Shown in pieces: positions 1 to 8,133 of a stretch of DNA of 8,133 bases. Every line of letters starts with the position of its first letter. Within the stretch, counting starts at the first letter, position 1. The DNA lies in assembly GCA_002360945.1 (NCBI GenBank), contig DERO01000027.1, forward strand, positions 1 through 8,133. Direction: 5' to 3'. Under the pieces are notes generated by a model, which was not told the DNA's origin, ran no database searches, and worked only from the letters and a program-made list of their open reading frames with translations. The position numbers were made by a program, and so were the translations under genes. The stretch is from Leclercia adecarboxylata. GTDB lineage: Bacteria > Pseudomonadota > Gammaproteobacteria > Enterobacterales > Enterobacteriaceae.

Positions 1-86
1 GGTTATTTGTTCCTCCCCATGAATCGATGTGATGCCCATCTGCCAGAAAGAGCAGGATTTTAGGTATCACTTTTGATGAGTAAGCA
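1..86 (+). other. Leader upstream of nuoA (non-coding)
   Basis: No convincing gene lies here. The stretch is the immediate 5' untranslated region of nuoA. In E. coli the nuo promoters sit in a long intergenic region after lrhA, with regulators such as ArcA, NarL and FNR acting there; most of that region would be left of this window. I see no clear -35/-10 pair. A 4-bp hairpin (CTGC 40-43 with GCAG 52-55) is too weak to interpret. The bases just before the nuoA start (GATGAG, 75-80) form a modest ribosome binding site. Confidence 0.6.
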
Positions 87-527
87 ATGAGTATGTCAAC
101 ATCCACAGAAGTCATCGCTCATCACTGGGCATTCGCAATCTTTCTTATCGTAGCCATTGGCCTGTGCTGCCTGATGCTTGTCGGCGGCTGGTTCCTCGGC
201 GGTCGCGCCCGGGCAAGGCACAAAAACACGCCATTTGAATCGGGTATCGATTCGGTAGGGACCGCGCGTTTACGCCTGTCCGCCAAGTTCTATCTGGTGG
301 CCATGTTCTTCGTCATCTTTGACGTGGAAGCGCTTTACCTGTTCGCATGGTCGACCTCCATTCGTGAGAGTGGCTGGGTCGGCTTTGTCGAGGCCGCAAT
401 TTTCATTTTAGTGTTACTGGCCGGTCTGGTTTATCTGGTGCGTATTGGCGCGCTGGACTGGACACCTGCACGTTCACGCCGTGAACGTATCAACCCGGAA
501 AACAGTATCTCTAATCGTCAGCAGTAA
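87..527 (+). CDS. nuoA: NADH-quinone oxidoreductase subunit A (NuoA)
   Basis: NuoA is a small inner-membrane subunit of complex I (ND3 family). It sits at the junction of the membrane and peripheral arms, next to the quinone cavity. The 146-residue protein shows three hydrophobic membrane segments at about residues 14-35, 67-88 and 97-120, as the family has. The loop after the first segment holds the conserved P49-F-E-S-G motif with E51. The second segment carries D79 and E81 in [12 protein letters not shown], acidic residues known to matter in E. coli NuoA. Length and sequence match E. coli NuoA almost throughout, apart from small changes near residues 45-48 and at the C-terminus. The start at 87 agrees with the E. 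coli protein and has GATGAG 6 nt upstream; a second ATG at 93 is possible. It is the first gene of the operon, and nuoB follows after 15 bp. Confidence 0.97.
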   Translation: MSMSTSTEVIAHHWAFAIFLIVAIGLCCLMLVGGWFLGGRARARHKNTPFESGIDSVGTARLRLSAKFYLVAMFFVIFDVEALYLFAWSTSIRESGWVGFVEAAIFILVLLAGLVYLVRIGALDWTPARSRRERINPENSISNRQQ

Positions 528-542
528 CAGCGAGGCAATAAG

Positions 543-1217
543 ATGGATTATACGCTCACCCGCATAGATCCTAACGGTGAGAATGACCGTTACCCCCTGC
601 AAAAGCAGGAGATCGTAACCGACCCCCTGGAGCAGGAAGTCAATAAAAGCGTGTACATGGGCAAGCTCGAAAATGCCATGCACGATATGGTCAACTGGGG
701 TCGTAAGAACTCCATCTGGCCATACAACTTTGGCCTTTCTTGCTGCTACGTTGAAATGGTGACGTCATTCACTGCGGTGCATGACGTTGCGCGTTTTGGT
801 GCAGAAGTACTGCGTGCCTCTCCGCGTCAGGCTGACCTGATGGTGGTGGCGGGGACCTGCTTTACCAAAATGGCGCCGGTCATTCAGCGTCTGTACGACC
901 AGATGCTCGAGCCAAAATGGGTTATCTCCATGGGTGCTTGTGCAAACTCTGGCGGCATGTACGACATTTATTCGGTCGTGCAAGGTGTAGATAAGTTCAT
1001 TCCGGTGGACGTTTACATCCCGGGCTGCCCACCGCGTCCAGAAGCCTATATGCAGGCTCTGATGCTGTTGCAGGAGTCGATTGGCAAAGAACGCCGTCCG
1101 CTCTCCTGGGTCGTGGGCGACCAGGGCGTGTATCGCGCTAACATGCAGTCCGAGCGCGAGCGTAAACGCGGCGAACGTATTGCAGTGACCAATCTGCGTA
1201 CACCAGACGAAATTTAA
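543..1217 (+). CDS. nuoB: NADH-quinone oxidoreductase subunit B (NuoB), cluster N2 subunit
   Basis: NuoB (PSST/20 kDa family) is a peripheral-arm subunit that holds the [4Fe-4S] cluster N2, the last cluster before ubiquinone. The four expected ligands are visible: the tandem cysteines C67-C68 in LSCCYVEM, C133 in [10 protein letters not shown] and C162 in [10 protein letters not shown]. The protein is 224 residues long. The E. coli K-12 NuoB I recall has 220; the difference is at residues 43-47 (ENAMH), in the N-terminal part before the cluster-binding fold, where K-12 has one residue. The start at 543 is supported by a GAGG ribosome binding site at 532-535 with 7-nt spacing, and the N-terminus [10 protein letters not shown] matches the family. 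It lies 15 bp after nuoA, so co-transcription is expected. An unusually long (89 bp) structured spacer follows before nuoCD. Confidence 0.98.
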   Translation: MDYTLTRIDPNGENDRYPLQKQEIVTDPLEQEVNKSVYMGKLENAMHDMVNWGRKNSIWPYNFGLSCCYVEMVTSFTAVHDVARFGAEVLRASPRQADLMVVAGTCFTKMAPVIQRLYDQMLEPKWVISMGACANSGGMYDIYSVVQGVDKFIPVDVYIPGCPPRPEAYMQALMLLQESIGKERRPLSWVVGDQGVYRANMQSERERKRGERIAVTNLRTPDEI

Positions 1218-1228
1218 TTTGCGCCTGT

Positions 1229-1282
1229 GGGCATGGAGATAACCTTCGCATATCACTATTCAAATAGCGCGAAGCCACGCCC
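1229..1282 (+). other. Predicted stem-loop in the nuoB-nuoCD spacer
   Basis: The 89-bp gap between nuoB and nuoCD can fold into a nested structure. GGGCATGG (1229-1236) pairs with CCACGCCC (1275-1282) with a single A-C mismatch. CTTCGC (1244-1249) pairs perfectly with GCGAAG (1269-1274), directly stacked on the first helix on the 3' side and separated by a 7-nt bulge on the 5' side. Inside it, CTAT (1256-1259) pairs with ATAG (1264-1267) around a TCAA loop. There is no long T-run after it, only four Ts at 1300-1303, so it does not look like an intrinsic terminator. A role in mRNA processing, stability or nuoCD translation is inference; the fold was found by eye, without an energy calculation. 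Confidence 0.5.
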
Positions 1283-1306
1283 GACAGTCACCACGGACCT
1301 TTTGCA

Positions 1307-3109
1307 ATGGTGAACACTATGACCGACTTAACCGCGCAAGACGCCGCCTGGCAAACACGGGATCATCTGGATGACCCGGTCATTGGCGAACTGCGCAACC
1401 GTTTTGGGCCGGATGCCTTTACTGTTCAGGCCACCCGCACCGGGGTACCCGTTGTTTGGGTGAAGCGTGAGCAGTTACTGGAAGTGGTTGATTTCCTTAA
1501 GAAGTTGCCTAAACCTTACGTCATGCTGTTTGACTTACACGGCATGGACGAACGTCTGCGAACTCACCGCCAGGGTCTCCCTGCTGCGGATTTTTCCGTT
1601 TTCTACCACCTGATCTCAATAGACCGCAACACGGATATTATGCTCAAGGTGGCATTGTCTGAAAACGACATGCATCTGCCGACGATCACCAAACTTTTCC
1701 CGAACGCCAACTGGTATGAGCGCGAAACCTGGGAAATGTTTGGCATGACCTTCGACGGGCACCCGCACCTGACGCGCATCATGATGCCGCCAACCTGGAC
1801 CGGTCACCCGCTGCGTAAAGACTACCCGGCGCGCGCCACCGAATTCGACCCGTTTGAGCTGACCAAAGCCAAACAGGATCTGGAGATGGAAGCGCTGACC
1901 TTCAAGCCGGAAGACTGGGGCATGAAGCGTGGTACCGACAACGAGGACTTCATGTTCCTCAACCTCGGTCCGAACCACCCGTCTGCGCACGGTGCATTCC
2001 GTATTATTCTTCAGCTTGATGGCGAAGAGATTGTCGACTGCGTTCCGGATATCGGGTACCACCACCGTGGTGCTGAGAAGATGGGCGAGCGTCAGTCCTG
2101 GCACAGCTACATTCCGTATACCGACCGTATCGAGTACCTCGGCGGCTGCGTAAACGAAATGCCATACGTGCTGGCCGTTGAGAAACTGGCGGGTATCACC
2201 ACCCCGGATCGCGTTAACGTGATCCGCGTGATGCTGTCAGAACTGTTCCGTATTAACAGCCACCTGCTGTACATCTCCACCTTCATTCAGGACGTCGGCG
2301 CGATGACTCCGGTCTTCTTCGCCTTTACCGATCGTCAGAAAATCTACGATCTGGTGGAAGCGATTACCGGTTTCCGTATGCACCCGGCCTGGTTCCGTAT
2401 CGGCGGTGTCGCACACGATCTGCCGCGCGGCTGGGACCGTCTGCTGCGTGAGTTCCTCGACTGGATGCCAAAACGTCTGGCGTCGTACGAGAAAGCCGCA
2501 CTGCGTAACACCATCCTGATTGGTCGTTCTAAAGGCGTTGCTGCCTATGGTGCGAAAGAGGCGCTGGAGTGGGGTACAACAGGTGCAGGTCTGCGTGCCA
2601 CCGGTATTGATTTCGACGTGCGTAAAGCCCGTCCTTACTCTGGCTACGAGAACTTCGACTTTGAAGTCCCGGTTGGCGGCGGTGTATCCGACTGCTACAC
2701 CCGCGTGATGCTGAAAGTGGAAGAGCTGCGCCAGAGCCTGCGCATCCTTGAGCAGTGCCTCAACAACATGCCGGAAGGCCCGTTCAAAGCGGATCACCCG
2801 CTGACCACGCCGCCACCGAAAGAGCGCACGCTGCAGCATATCGAAACCCTGATCACGCACTTCCTGCAGGTTTCCTGGGGCCCGGTGATGCCGGCGCAAG
2901 AATCCTTCCAGATGATCGAAGCGACCAAGGGTATCAACAGTTACTACCTGACCAGCGACGGCAGCACCATGAGCTATCGTACCCGTGTACGTACGCCAAG
3001 CTTCCCGCACCTGCAGCAGATCCCGGCCGCCATTCGCGGCAGTCTGGTCTCCGACCTGATTGTGTATCTGGGTAGTATCGATTTTGTTATGTCAGATGTG
3101 GACCGCTAA
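1307..3109 (+). CDS. nuoC: NADH-quinone oxidoreductase subunit C/D fusion (NuoCD)
   Basis: This fused protein combines NuoC (30 kDa family, about residues 1-190) and NuoD (49 kDa family, about 205-600). Both are peripheral-arm subunits of the connecting module; NuoD with NuoB forms the quinone-reducing site. The NuoC signature [10 protein letters not shown]...[10 protein letters not shown] lies at residues 138-160, followed by HPLRKDYP. The NuoD part opens with [12 protein letters not shown] (218-229), carrying H224 and H228 near the quinone, then the GYHHRGAEK motif (250-258) and Y277. The 600-residue length and these positions fit the enterobacterial fusion. The start at 1307 has only a weak ribosome site (ACGGA, 1293-1297). 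An in-frame ATG at 1319 (MTDLTAQ) would give 596 residues and remains possible. The separate bacterial nuoC and nuoD genes are one frame here, with no sign of frameshift. nuoE begins 2 bp after the stop. The gene is also named nuoCD. Confidence 0.98.
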   Translation: MVNTMTDLTAQDAAWQTRDHLDDPVIGELRNRFGPDAFTVQATRTGVPVVWVKREQLLEVVDFLKKLPKPYVMLFDLHGMDERLRTHRQGLPAADFSVFYHLISIDRNTDIMLKVALSENDMHLPTITKLFPNANWYERETWEMFGMTFDGHPHLTRIMMPPTWTGHPLRKDYPARATEFDPFELTKAKQDLEMEALTFKPEDWGMKRGTDNEDFMFLNLGPNHPSAHGAFRIILQLDGEEIVDCVPDIGYHHRGAEKMGERQSWHSYIPYTDRIEYLGGCVNEMPYVLAVEKLAGITTPDRVNVIRVMLSELFRINSHLLYISTFIQDVGAMTPVFFAFTDRQKIYDLVEAITGFRMHPAWFRIGGVAHDLPRGWDRLLREFLDWMPKRLASYEKAALRNTILIGRSKGVAAYGAKEALEWGTTGAGLRATGIDFDVRKARPYSGYENFDFEVPVGGGVSDCYTRVMLKVEELRQSLRILEQCLNNMPEGPFKADHPLTTPPPKERTLQHIETLITHFLQVSWGPVMPAQESFQMIEATKGINSYYLTSDGSTMSYRTRVRTPSFPHLQQIPAAIRGSLVSDLIVYLGSIDFVMSDVDR

Positions 3110-3111
3110 TT

Positions 3112-3612
3112 ATGCACGAGAATCAACAACCACAAACCGAGGCTTTTGAGCTGAGTGAAGCAGAGCGTGCCGCCATTGAGCACGAGATGCACCACTACGA
3201 AGACCCGCGTGCGGCGTCCATTGAAGCGCTGAAAATCGTACAGAAACAGCGTGGTTGGGTGCCGGATGGGGCGATCTATGAGATCGCAAAAGTGCTGGGT
3301 ATCCCGGCAAGTGACGTAGAAGGCGTAGCCACGTTCTACAGCCAAATCTTCCGTCAGCCGGTCGGCCGTCATGTGATCCGCTACTGTGACAGCGTCGTTT
3401 GTCACATCACCGGTTATCAGGGCATTCAGGCCGCTATCGAGAAAAAACTCGATATCAAGCCAGGGCAGACCACCTTTGATGGTCGCTTTACCCTGCTGCC
3501 AACCTGCTGCCTGGGCAACTGCGACAAGGGGCCGACCATGATGATTGATGAGGACACTCACAGCCATCTGACGCCGGAAGCCATTCCTGACCTGCTGGAG
3601 CAGTACAAATGA
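3112..3612 (+). CDS. nuoE: NADH-quinone oxidoreductase subunit E (NuoE), cluster N1a subunit
   Basis: NuoE (24 kDa family, thioredoxin-like) is part of the NADH-dehydrogenase module and binds the [2Fe-2S] cluster N1a next to the FMN of NuoF. The ligands expected in the family are present: C92 and C97 in RYCDSVVCH, and C133 and C137 in [11 protein letters not shown] (C132 is an extra cysteine also seen in E. coli). The N-terminal helical part includes the conserved [10 protein letters not shown] block (71-80). At 166 residues it has the same length as E. coli NuoE and matches it closely. It starts 2 bp after the nuoCD stop with only a weak TGGA (3099-3102) upstream, so translation is probably coupled to nuoCD. 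Its stop overlaps the nuoF start. Confidence 0.98.
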   Translation: MHENQQPQTEAFELSEAERAAIEHEMHHYEDPRAASIEALKIVQKQRGWVPDGAIYEIAKVLGIPASDVEGVATFYSQIFRQPVGRHVIRYCDSVVCHITGYQGIQAAIEKKLDIKPGQTTFDGRFTLLPTCCLGNCDKGPTMMIDEDTHSHLTPEAIPDLLEQYK

Positions 3613-4946
3613 AAACTGTAATTCGTACTGCTGAGACTCATCCGCTGACCTGGCGTCTGCGCGATGATAAACAGCCGGTATGGCTTGAAGAATACGAAAG
3701 CAAAAACGGCTATGCCGGTGCGCGTAAGGCACTGGGCGGTATGGCGCCGGACGACATCGTTAATGCGGTTAAAGACGCTGGCCTGAAAGGGCGCGGCGGC
3801 GCGGGCTTTTCCACCGGTCTGAAGTGGAGCCTGATGCCGAAAGACGAATCCATGAACATCCGTTACCTGCTGTGTAACGCCGATGAAATGGAGCCGGGCA
3901 CCTATAAAGACCGCCTGCTGATGGAGCAGCTGCCGCACCTGCTGGTGGAAGGCATGCTGATCTCCGCGTTTGCGCTGAAAGCCTACCGCGGCTACATCTT
4001 CCTGCGCGGCGAGTACATCGAAGCGGCAGAAAACCTGCGTCGCGCGATTGCCGAAGCCACCGAAGCGGGCCTGCTGGGGAAAAACATTCTGGGCACCGGT
4101 TTCGACTTCGAACTGTTCGTCCACACCGGGGCAGGGCGTTATATCTGTGGTGAAGAGACCGCACTGATTAACTCCCTCGAAGGCCGCCGTGCGAACCCGC
4201 GTTCCAAGCCACCGTTCCCGGCAAGCTCCGGCGTGTGGGGTAAACCGACCTGTGTTAACAACGTCGAAACCCTGTGTAACGTCCCGGCAATACTCGCTAA
4301 CGGCGTGGAGTGGTATCAGGGCATCTCTTCAAGCAAAGATGCCGGTACCAAGCTGATGGGCTTCTCCGGTCGCGTGAAGAACCCGGGCGTCTGGGAGTTG
4401 CCGTTTGGCACCACCGCACGTGAAATTCTTGAAGATTACGCCGGCGGTATGCGCGATGGTCTGAAATTCAAAGCCTGGCAGCCGGGTGGGGCAGGGACTG
4501 ACTTCCTGACCGAAGCCCACCTTGACCTGCCAATGGAATTCGAAAGCATTGGTAAAGCAGGCAGCCGTCTGGGTACGGCGCTGGCGATGGCCGTCGACCA
4601 CGAGATTGGCATGGTATCGCTGGTGCGTAACCTGGAAGAGTTCTTCGCCCGCGAGTCCTGCGGCTGGTGTACACCGTGCCGTGACGGTCTGCCGTGGAGC
4701 GTGAAGATCCTGCGTGCTATCGAGCGTGGCGAAGGCCAGCCTGGCGATATCGAGACACTTGAGCAACTGTGTCGATTCCTGGGCCCGGGTAAAACCTTCT
4801 GTGCGCATGCGCCAGGCGCGGTCGAGCCACTGCAGAGCGCGATTAAATATTTCCGCGACGAATTCGAAGCAGGCATCAAGCAGCCGTTCAGCAATACCCA
4901 TTCAATCAATGGTATTCAGCCGAACCTGCTGAAAGCGCGCTGGTAA
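3609..4946 (+). CDS. nuoF: NADH-quinone oxidoreductase subunit F (NuoF), NADH/FMN-binding
   Basis: NuoF (51 kDa family) is the entry point of complex I: it oxidises NADH with bound FMN and holds the [4Fe-4S] cluster N3. The glycine-rich [10 protein letters not shown] motif for FMN/NADH binding is at residues 61-70. The second conserved block, [19 protein letters not shown], is at 174-192 and includes E183, a residue tied to nucleotide selectivity in E. coli. The N3 ligands are C351, C354 and C357 ([12 protein letters not shown]) and C398 ([10 protein letters not shown]). The length, 445 residues, equals that of E. coli NuoF. The ATG at 3609 overlaps the nuoE stop in ATGA, and GGAG at 3597-3600, 8 nt upstream, supports the start. 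The overlap suggests coupled production of the NuoE-NuoF pair, which bind each other directly. Confidence 0.98.
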   Translation: MKTVIRTAETHPLTWRLRDDKQPVWLEEYESKNGYAGARKALGGMAPDDIVNAVKDAGLKGRGGAGFSTGLKWSLMPKDESMNIRYLLCNADEMEPGTYKDRLLMEQLPHLLVEGMLISAFALKAYRGYIFLRGEYIEAAENLRRAIAEATEAGLLGKNILGTGFDFELFVHTGAGRYICGEETALINSLEGRRANPRSKPPFPASSGVWGKPTCVNNVETLCNVPAILANGVEWYQGISSSKDAGTKLMGFSGRVKNPGVWELPFGTTAREILEDYAGGMRDGLKFKAWQPGGAGTDFLTEAHLDLPMEFESIGKAGSRLGTALAMAVDHEIGMVSLVRNLEEFFARESCGWCTPCRDGLPWSVKILRAIERGEGQPGDIETLEQLCRFLGPGKTFCAHAPGAVEPLQSAIKYFRDEFEAGIKQPFSNTHSINGIQPNLLKARW

Positions 4947-4966
4947 AAACAGAATTTTGATTAACG

Positions 4967-4982
4967 CTCGGTTTCGACCGAG
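4967..4982 (+). other. Perfect hairpin in the nuoF-nuoG spacer
   Basis: CTCGGT (4967-4972) and ACCGAG (4977-4982) form a perfect 6-bp stem closed by a TTCG tetraloop (UUCG in RNA, here closed by a U-A pair rather than the extra-stable C-G). It sits in the 54 bp between the nuoF stop and the nuoG start, ending 6 nt before the nuoG ribosome binding site. No T-run follows, so it is not an intrinsic terminator. An effect on mRNA processing, stability or nuoG initiation is possible, but that is inference. Confidence 0.55.
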
Positions 4983-4988
4983 ACAACT

Positions 4989-4993
4989 GGAAG
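4989..4993 (+). promoter_or_regulatory. Ribosome binding site deciding the nuoG start
   Basis: GGAAG at 4989-4993 is the only good Shine-Dalgarno match before nuoG. It is 7 nt from the ATG at 5001 but only 1 nt from the ATG at 4995. The spacing therefore favours 5001, giving the [11 protein letters not shown]-terminus of the E. coli protein. Confidence 0.75.
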
Positions 4994-5000
4994 CATGCTA

Positions 5001-7727
5001 ATGGCTACGATTCATGTAGACGGCAAAGAATACGAGGTCAACGGCGCGGACAACCTGCTGGAAGCTTGTCTGTCCCTCGGCCTTGATATTCCGTACTTTT
5101 GCTGGCATCCGGCGCTGGGGAGCGTCGGTGCTTGCCGCCAGTGTGCGGTGAAGCAATATCAAAACGCGGAAGACACGCGTGGTCGCCTGGTGATGTCCTG
5201 TATGACGCCAGCCACCGAAGGTACCTTTATTTCTATCGACGACGCGGAAGCCAAACAGTTCCGCGAGAGCGTGGTGGAGTGGTTGATGACCAACCACCCG
5301 CACGATTGTCCGGTCTGTGAAGAGGGCGGTAACTGCCACCTTCAGGATATGACCGTGATGACCGGGCACAGCTTCCGTCGTTACCGTTTCACCAAACGTA
5401 CCCACCGTAACCAGGACCTGGGCCCGTTCATCTCTCACGAAATGAACCGCTGCATCGCCTGCTACCGCTGCGTGCGTTACTACAAAGACTACGCCGACGG
5501 CGAAGATCTGGGCGTTTATGGCGCACATGACAACGTCTACTTCGGTCGTCCGGAAGATGGCACCCTGGAGAGTGAATTCTCCGGTAACCTGGTCGAAATC
5601 TGTCCGACCGGCGTCTTCACCGATAAAACGCACTCCGAGCGTTACAACCGTAAGTGGGACATGCAGTTTGCGCCAAGCATCTGCCAGCAGTGCTCCCTCG
5701 GCTGTAACACCAGCCCGGGTGAACGCTATGGCGAACTGCGTCGTATCGAAAACCGTTACAACGGTACCGTTAACCACTACTTCCTCTGCGACCGTGGTCG
5801 TTTCGGCTATGGCTATGTGAACCTGAAAGACCGTCCGCGTCAGCCGGTTCAACGCCGTGGCGATGACTTCATCACCCTGAACGCCGAGCAGGCGATGCAG
5901 GGCGCGGCAGATATTCTGCGCCAGTCGAAGAAAGTGATCGGTATCGGCTCTCCGCGCGCCAGCATCGAAAGCAACTTCGCGCTGCGTGAGCTGGTGGGTG
6001 CGGATAATTTCTACACCGGTATCGCTCAGGGCGAGCAGGAACGTCTGCAGCTGGTGCTGAAAGTGCTGCGCGAAGGCGGAGTCCATACTCCGGCCCTGCG
6101 CGAAATCGAATCTTACGATGCGGTGCTGATCCTGGGCGAAGATTTAACCCAGACCGGCGCTCGCGCTGCCCTGGCGGTTCGTCAGGCGGTGAAAGGTAAA
6201 GCACGTGAAATGGCAGCGGCCCAGAAAGTGGCTGACTGGCAGATCGCGGCGATCCTGAACATCGGTCAGCGCGCCAAGCATCCGCTGTTTGTGACTAACG
6301 TCGACAATACCCGTCTGGACGACATCGCGGCCTGGACCTACCGTGCCCCGGTTGAAGATCAGGCGCGCCTCGGCTTTGCTATCGCTCACGCGCTGGACAG
6401 CAGCTCCCCGGCCGTTGACGGTCTGGATCGCGACCTGCAGAACAAGGTTGACGTGATCGTGCAGGCGCTGGCCGGTGCGAAGAAACCTCTGATCATTTCC
6501 GGGACCAACGCCGGTAGCGCAGAGATCATTGAAGCGGCAGCCAACGTGGCTAAGGCGCTGAAAGGTCGCGGTGCTGACGTCGGCGTGACCATGATTGCCC
6601 GTGCGGTAAACAGCATCGGTCTGGGCATGATTGGCGGCGGCTCTCTGGAAGCTGCGTTAAGCGAACTGGAATCCGGTGCCGCTGACGCCGTGGTGGTGCT
6701 GGAAAACGACCTGCATCGTCATGCTTCTGCCGCCCGCGTGGATGCAGCCCTGTCGAAAGCGCCGCTGGTGATGGTTATCGACCATCAGCGTACGGCGATC
6801 ATGGACAAAGCGCATCTGGTGCTCTCTGCAGCAAGCTTCGCCGAAAGCGACGGTACCGTTGTCAACAACGAAGGCCGTGCCCAGCGCTTCTTCCAGGTTT
6901 ATGACCCGGCCTACTACGACAACAGCATCGTGATGCTGGAAAGCTGGCGCTGGCTGCACTCCCTGCACAGCACCGTGCTGAGCCGTGAAGTGGACTGGAC
7001 CCAGCTCGACCACGTGATCGACGCAGCCGTGGCACAACTGCCGCAGCTGGCAGGCATTAAAGATGCGGCACCGGAAGCGAGCTTCCGTATTCGCGGCCAA
7101 AAACTGGCCCGTGAACCGCACCGCTACAGCGGTCGAACCGCAATGCGTGCCAACATCAGCGTGCATGAACCGCGTCAGCCTCAGGACAAAGACACCATGT
7201 TCGCCTTCTCAATGGAAGGGAACAACCAGCCGTCTGCACCGCGTTCGCAGATCCCGTTCGCATGGGCGCCAGGCTGGAACTCTCCGCAGGCATGGAACAA
7301 GTTCCAGGCGGAAGTGGGCGGTTCCCTGCGCCATGGCGATCCGGGCGTGCGTCTGATCGAAGCCTCCGAAACTGGTCTGGCGTTCTTCTCTACCGTTCCG
7401 ACACGCTTCCAGGCGGAAGAGGGCAACTGGCGTATTGCGCCGTATTACCATCTGTTTGGTAGCGACGAGCTGTCCCAGCGTTCCCCGGTCTTCCAGACCC
7501 GTATGCCGCAGCCGTACATCAAGCTCAACCCGGCGGATGCCGCGAAGCTTGGCGTGAACGCAGGCGCGCACATCAGCTTTAGCTACGAAGGCCAGACAAT
7601 CAGCCTGCCGCTGATTATCTCTGAAGGTCTGACAGCAGGGCAGGTGGGTCTGCCGATGGGTCTGCCTGGCATCGCGCCAGTGCTGGCGGGTGCGCGTCTT
7701 GATAACCTGCAGGAGGCAAAAGCATGA
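5001..7727 (+). CDS. nuoG: NADH-quinone oxidoreductase subunit G (NuoG), Fe-S subunit
   Basis: NuoG (75 kDa family) is the largest soluble subunit of complex I and carries electrons from NuoF/NuoE towards NuoB. With the start at 5001 it has 908 residues, as in E. coli. The N-terminal ferredoxin-like domain holds the [2Fe-2S] cluster N1b ligands C34, C45, C48 and C67. Next come H99, C103, C106 and C112 (N5, one histidine ligand) and C151, C154, C157 and C201 (N4). C228, C231, C235 and C263 bind the off-pathway cluster N7, found in only some bacteria, E. coli included. The remaining ~600 residues form the molybdopterin-oxidoreductase-like domain, which in this family carries no molybdenum cofactor. 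An upstream in-frame ATG at 4995 would add two residues (M-L) but lies too close to the ribosome site. The stop overlaps the nuoH start in ATGA. No frameshift or missing ligand was seen. Confidence 0.98.
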   Translation: MATIHVDGKEYEVNGADNLLEACLSLGLDIPYFCWHPALGSVGACRQCAVKQYQNAEDTRGRLVMSCMTPATEGTFISIDDAEAKQFRESVVEWLMTNHPHDCPVCEEGGNCHLQDMTVMTGHSFRRYRFTKRTHRNQDLGPFISHEMNRCIACYRCVRYYKDYADGEDLGVYGAHDNVYFGRPEDGTLESEFSGNLVEICPTGVFTDKTHSERYNRKWDMQFAPSICQQCSLGCNTSPGERYGELRRIENRYNGTVNHYFLCDRGRFGYGYVNLKDRPRQPVQRRGDDFITLNAEQAMQGAADILRQSKKVIGIGSPRASIESNFALRELVGADNFYTGIAQGEQERLQLVLKVLREGGVHTPALREIESYDAVLILGEDLTQTGARAALAVRQAVKGKAREMAAAQKVADWQIAAILNIGQRAKHPLFVTNVDNTRLDDIAAWTYRAPVEDQARLGFAIAHALDSSSPAVDGLDRDLQNKVDVIVQALAGAKKPLIISGTNAGSAEIIEAAANVAKALKGRGADVGVTMIARAVNSIGLGMIGGGSLEAALSELESGAADAVVVLENDLHRHASAARVDAALSKAPLVMVIDHQRTAIMDKAHLVLSAASFAESDGTVVNNEGRAQRFFQVYDPAYYDNSIVMLESWRWLHSLHSTVLSREVDWTQLDHVIDAAVAQLPQLAGIKDAAPEASFRIRGQKLAREPHRYSGRTAMRANISVHEPRQPQDKDTMFAFSMEGNNQPSAPRSQIPFAWAPGWNSPQAWNKFQAEVGGSLRHGDPGVRLIEASETGLAFFSTVPTRFQAEEGNWRIAPYYHLFGSDELSQRSPVFQTRMPQPYIKLNPADAAKLGVNAGAHISFSYEGQTISLPLIISEGLTAGQVGLPMGLPGIAPVLAGARLDNLQEAKA
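7711..7716 (+). promoter_or_regulatory. Strong ribosome binding site of nuoH
   Basis: AGGAGG at 7711-7716, inside the last codons of nuoG, is a near-complete Shine-Dalgarno sequence 7 nt before the nuoH ATG at 7724. It is the strongest ribosome site in the window and fixes the nuoH start. Confidence 0.85.
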
Positions 7728-8133
7728 GTTGGTTTACGCCCGATCTTATCGACATCCTGCTGAGCATCCTGAAAGCGGTTGTTATTCTGCTGGTGGTAGT
7801 CACCTGCGGCGCGTTCATGAGCTTCGGTGAACGTCGTCTGCTTGGTCTGTTCCAGAACCGTTACGGACCGAACCGCGTGGGCTGGGGTGGCTCCCCCCAG
7901 CTGGTTGCGGAAATGACCAAGATGTTTTTTAAAGAGGACTGGTCGCGGCGCTTGTTGGCTCGCGCGCGCTTTACGCTGGCACCGATGATGGCCTTCACCT
8001 CGCTGCTGCTGGCGGTTGCTAGCGTTCCGGTCACCCCGCCCCGGGCTGCGGCGGATCCGAATATCTGGCGCCTGCTCTGCCTGATGATGGGGGGCCCGGC
8101 GGGTGATGGGGTGATGTTCGCCGGCTGGTCCCG
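7724..8133 (+). CDS. nuoH: NADH-quinone oxidoreductase subunit H (NuoH), N-terminal part
   Basis: NuoH (ND1 family) is the membrane-arm subunit that forms much of the quinone access channel and contacts NuoB, NuoCD and NuoA. About 136 of the ~325 residues are present, and the frame is open to the right edge. The start overlaps the nuoG stop (ATGA) and has an excellent ribosome site. Residues 1-57 match the family very well: the first membrane helix is at about 11-31, then [22 protein letters not shown] (35-56, E36 and R46 kept). From residue 58 the match deteriorates without any gap: islands such as KMFFKEDW (66-73), FTLAP (83-87), AFTSLLL (90-96) and FAGWS (132-136) survive, while other positions become R, P, A or G, including in predicted membrane segments. 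The usually invariant D63 reads E. This may reflect sequence errors near a contig end, so the gene identity is sure but the last ~80 residues are not trustworthy. Confidence 0.93.
   Translation, partial: MSWFTPDLIDILLSILKAVVILLVVVTCGAFMSFGERRLLGLFQNRYGPNRVGWGGSPQLVAEMTKMFFKEDWSRRLLARARFTLAPMMAFTSLLLAVASVPVTPPRAAADPNIWRLLCLMMGGPAGDGVMFAGWS

Noticed and set aside
14..39. Two NarL-heptamer-like sequences (TCCCCAT 14-20 and TGCCCAT 33-39)
   Set aside because: NarL does regulate nuo in E. coli, but each copy misses the consensus TACYYMT at position 2. Such short degenerate matches are expected by chance, and the position is close to the start codon.
40..61. Small hairpin followed by four Ts upstream of nuoA, as a possible terminator or attenuator
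   Set aside because: The stem is only 4 bp with an 8-nt loop and the T-run is short, which is far too weak for a terminator.
765..1256. Open frame of 163 codons on the - strand opposite nuoB, reaching into the spacer
   Set aside because: Its body is the complement of conserved NuoB codons, and only its first few codons lie in the spacer. It shows no family resemblance.
1229..1303. nuoB-nuoCD stem-loop as an intrinsic terminator or REP element
   Set aside because: No U-tract follows directly, the operon continues in the same direction, and the sequence does not match the REP/PU consensus I know.
2237..3010. Open frame of 257 codons on the - strand opposite nuoCD
   Set aside because: It is an antisense shadow of a highly conserved gene, with no recognisable domains or initiation signals.
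5748..5820. Cluster N7 cysteines in NuoG as a novel feature
   Set aside because: The extra cysteine motif (C228, C231, C235, C263) is already known in E. coli and several other bacteria, so it is an expected feature here.
4998..6086. Long open frame of 362 codons on the - strand opposite nuoG
   Set aside because: It lies wholly opposite the cluster-binding part of nuoG, where codon bias keeps antisense frames open. Its translation resembles no family I recognise and no ribosome site supports it.

Overview
This window holds the 5' half of a nuo operon, which encodes the proton-pumping NADH:quinone oxidoreductase (respiratory complex I, NDH-1). The layout matches the E. coli/Klebsiella/Enterobacter type: nuoA, nuoB, a fused nuoCD, nuoE, nuoF, nuoG and the start of nuoH, all on the + strand. 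The proteins align almost residue for residue with the E. coli subunits as I recall them. The NuoC-NuoD fusion, the 908-residue NuoG carrying the extra N7 cysteines and the gene order place the source in Enterobacterales. The 224-residue NuoB, four longer than the E. coli K-12 form I remember, leans towards an Enterobacter/Klebsiella-like genus, but I cannot name the genus from this window.

Region by region: 1-86 is the untranslated leader just before nuoA, and the operon's promoter region probably lies mostly to the left of the window. 87-527 is nuoA (membrane arm). 543-1217 is nuoB (cluster N2). An 89-bp spacer that can fold into a long stem-loop separates nuoB from nuoCD (1307-3109, quinone-site module). 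nuoE (3112-3612) and nuoF (3609-4946) follow tightly; nuoF overlaps nuoE by ATGA. A 54-bp spacer with a perfect 6-bp hairpin precedes nuoG (5001-7727). nuoH starts at 7724, again in an ATGA overlap, and runs off the right edge.

Functionally, NuoF/E/G form the NADH-dehydrogenase (N) module: NADH to FMN to a chain of Fe-S clusters. NuoB/CD form the connecting (Q) module that passes electrons via N2 to ubiquinone. NuoA and NuoH belong to the membrane arm at the quinone-site junction. The soluble-arm genes look intact, with every cluster-ligand cysteine I checked in place.

This is a conserved housekeeping locus and I see no previously undescribed system in it. Three things merit a second look: the two potential RNA structures in the only sizeable intergenic gaps, and an abrupt in-frame loss of conservation in nuoH over the last ~240 bases, which looks more like poor sequence quality at a contig end than biology.
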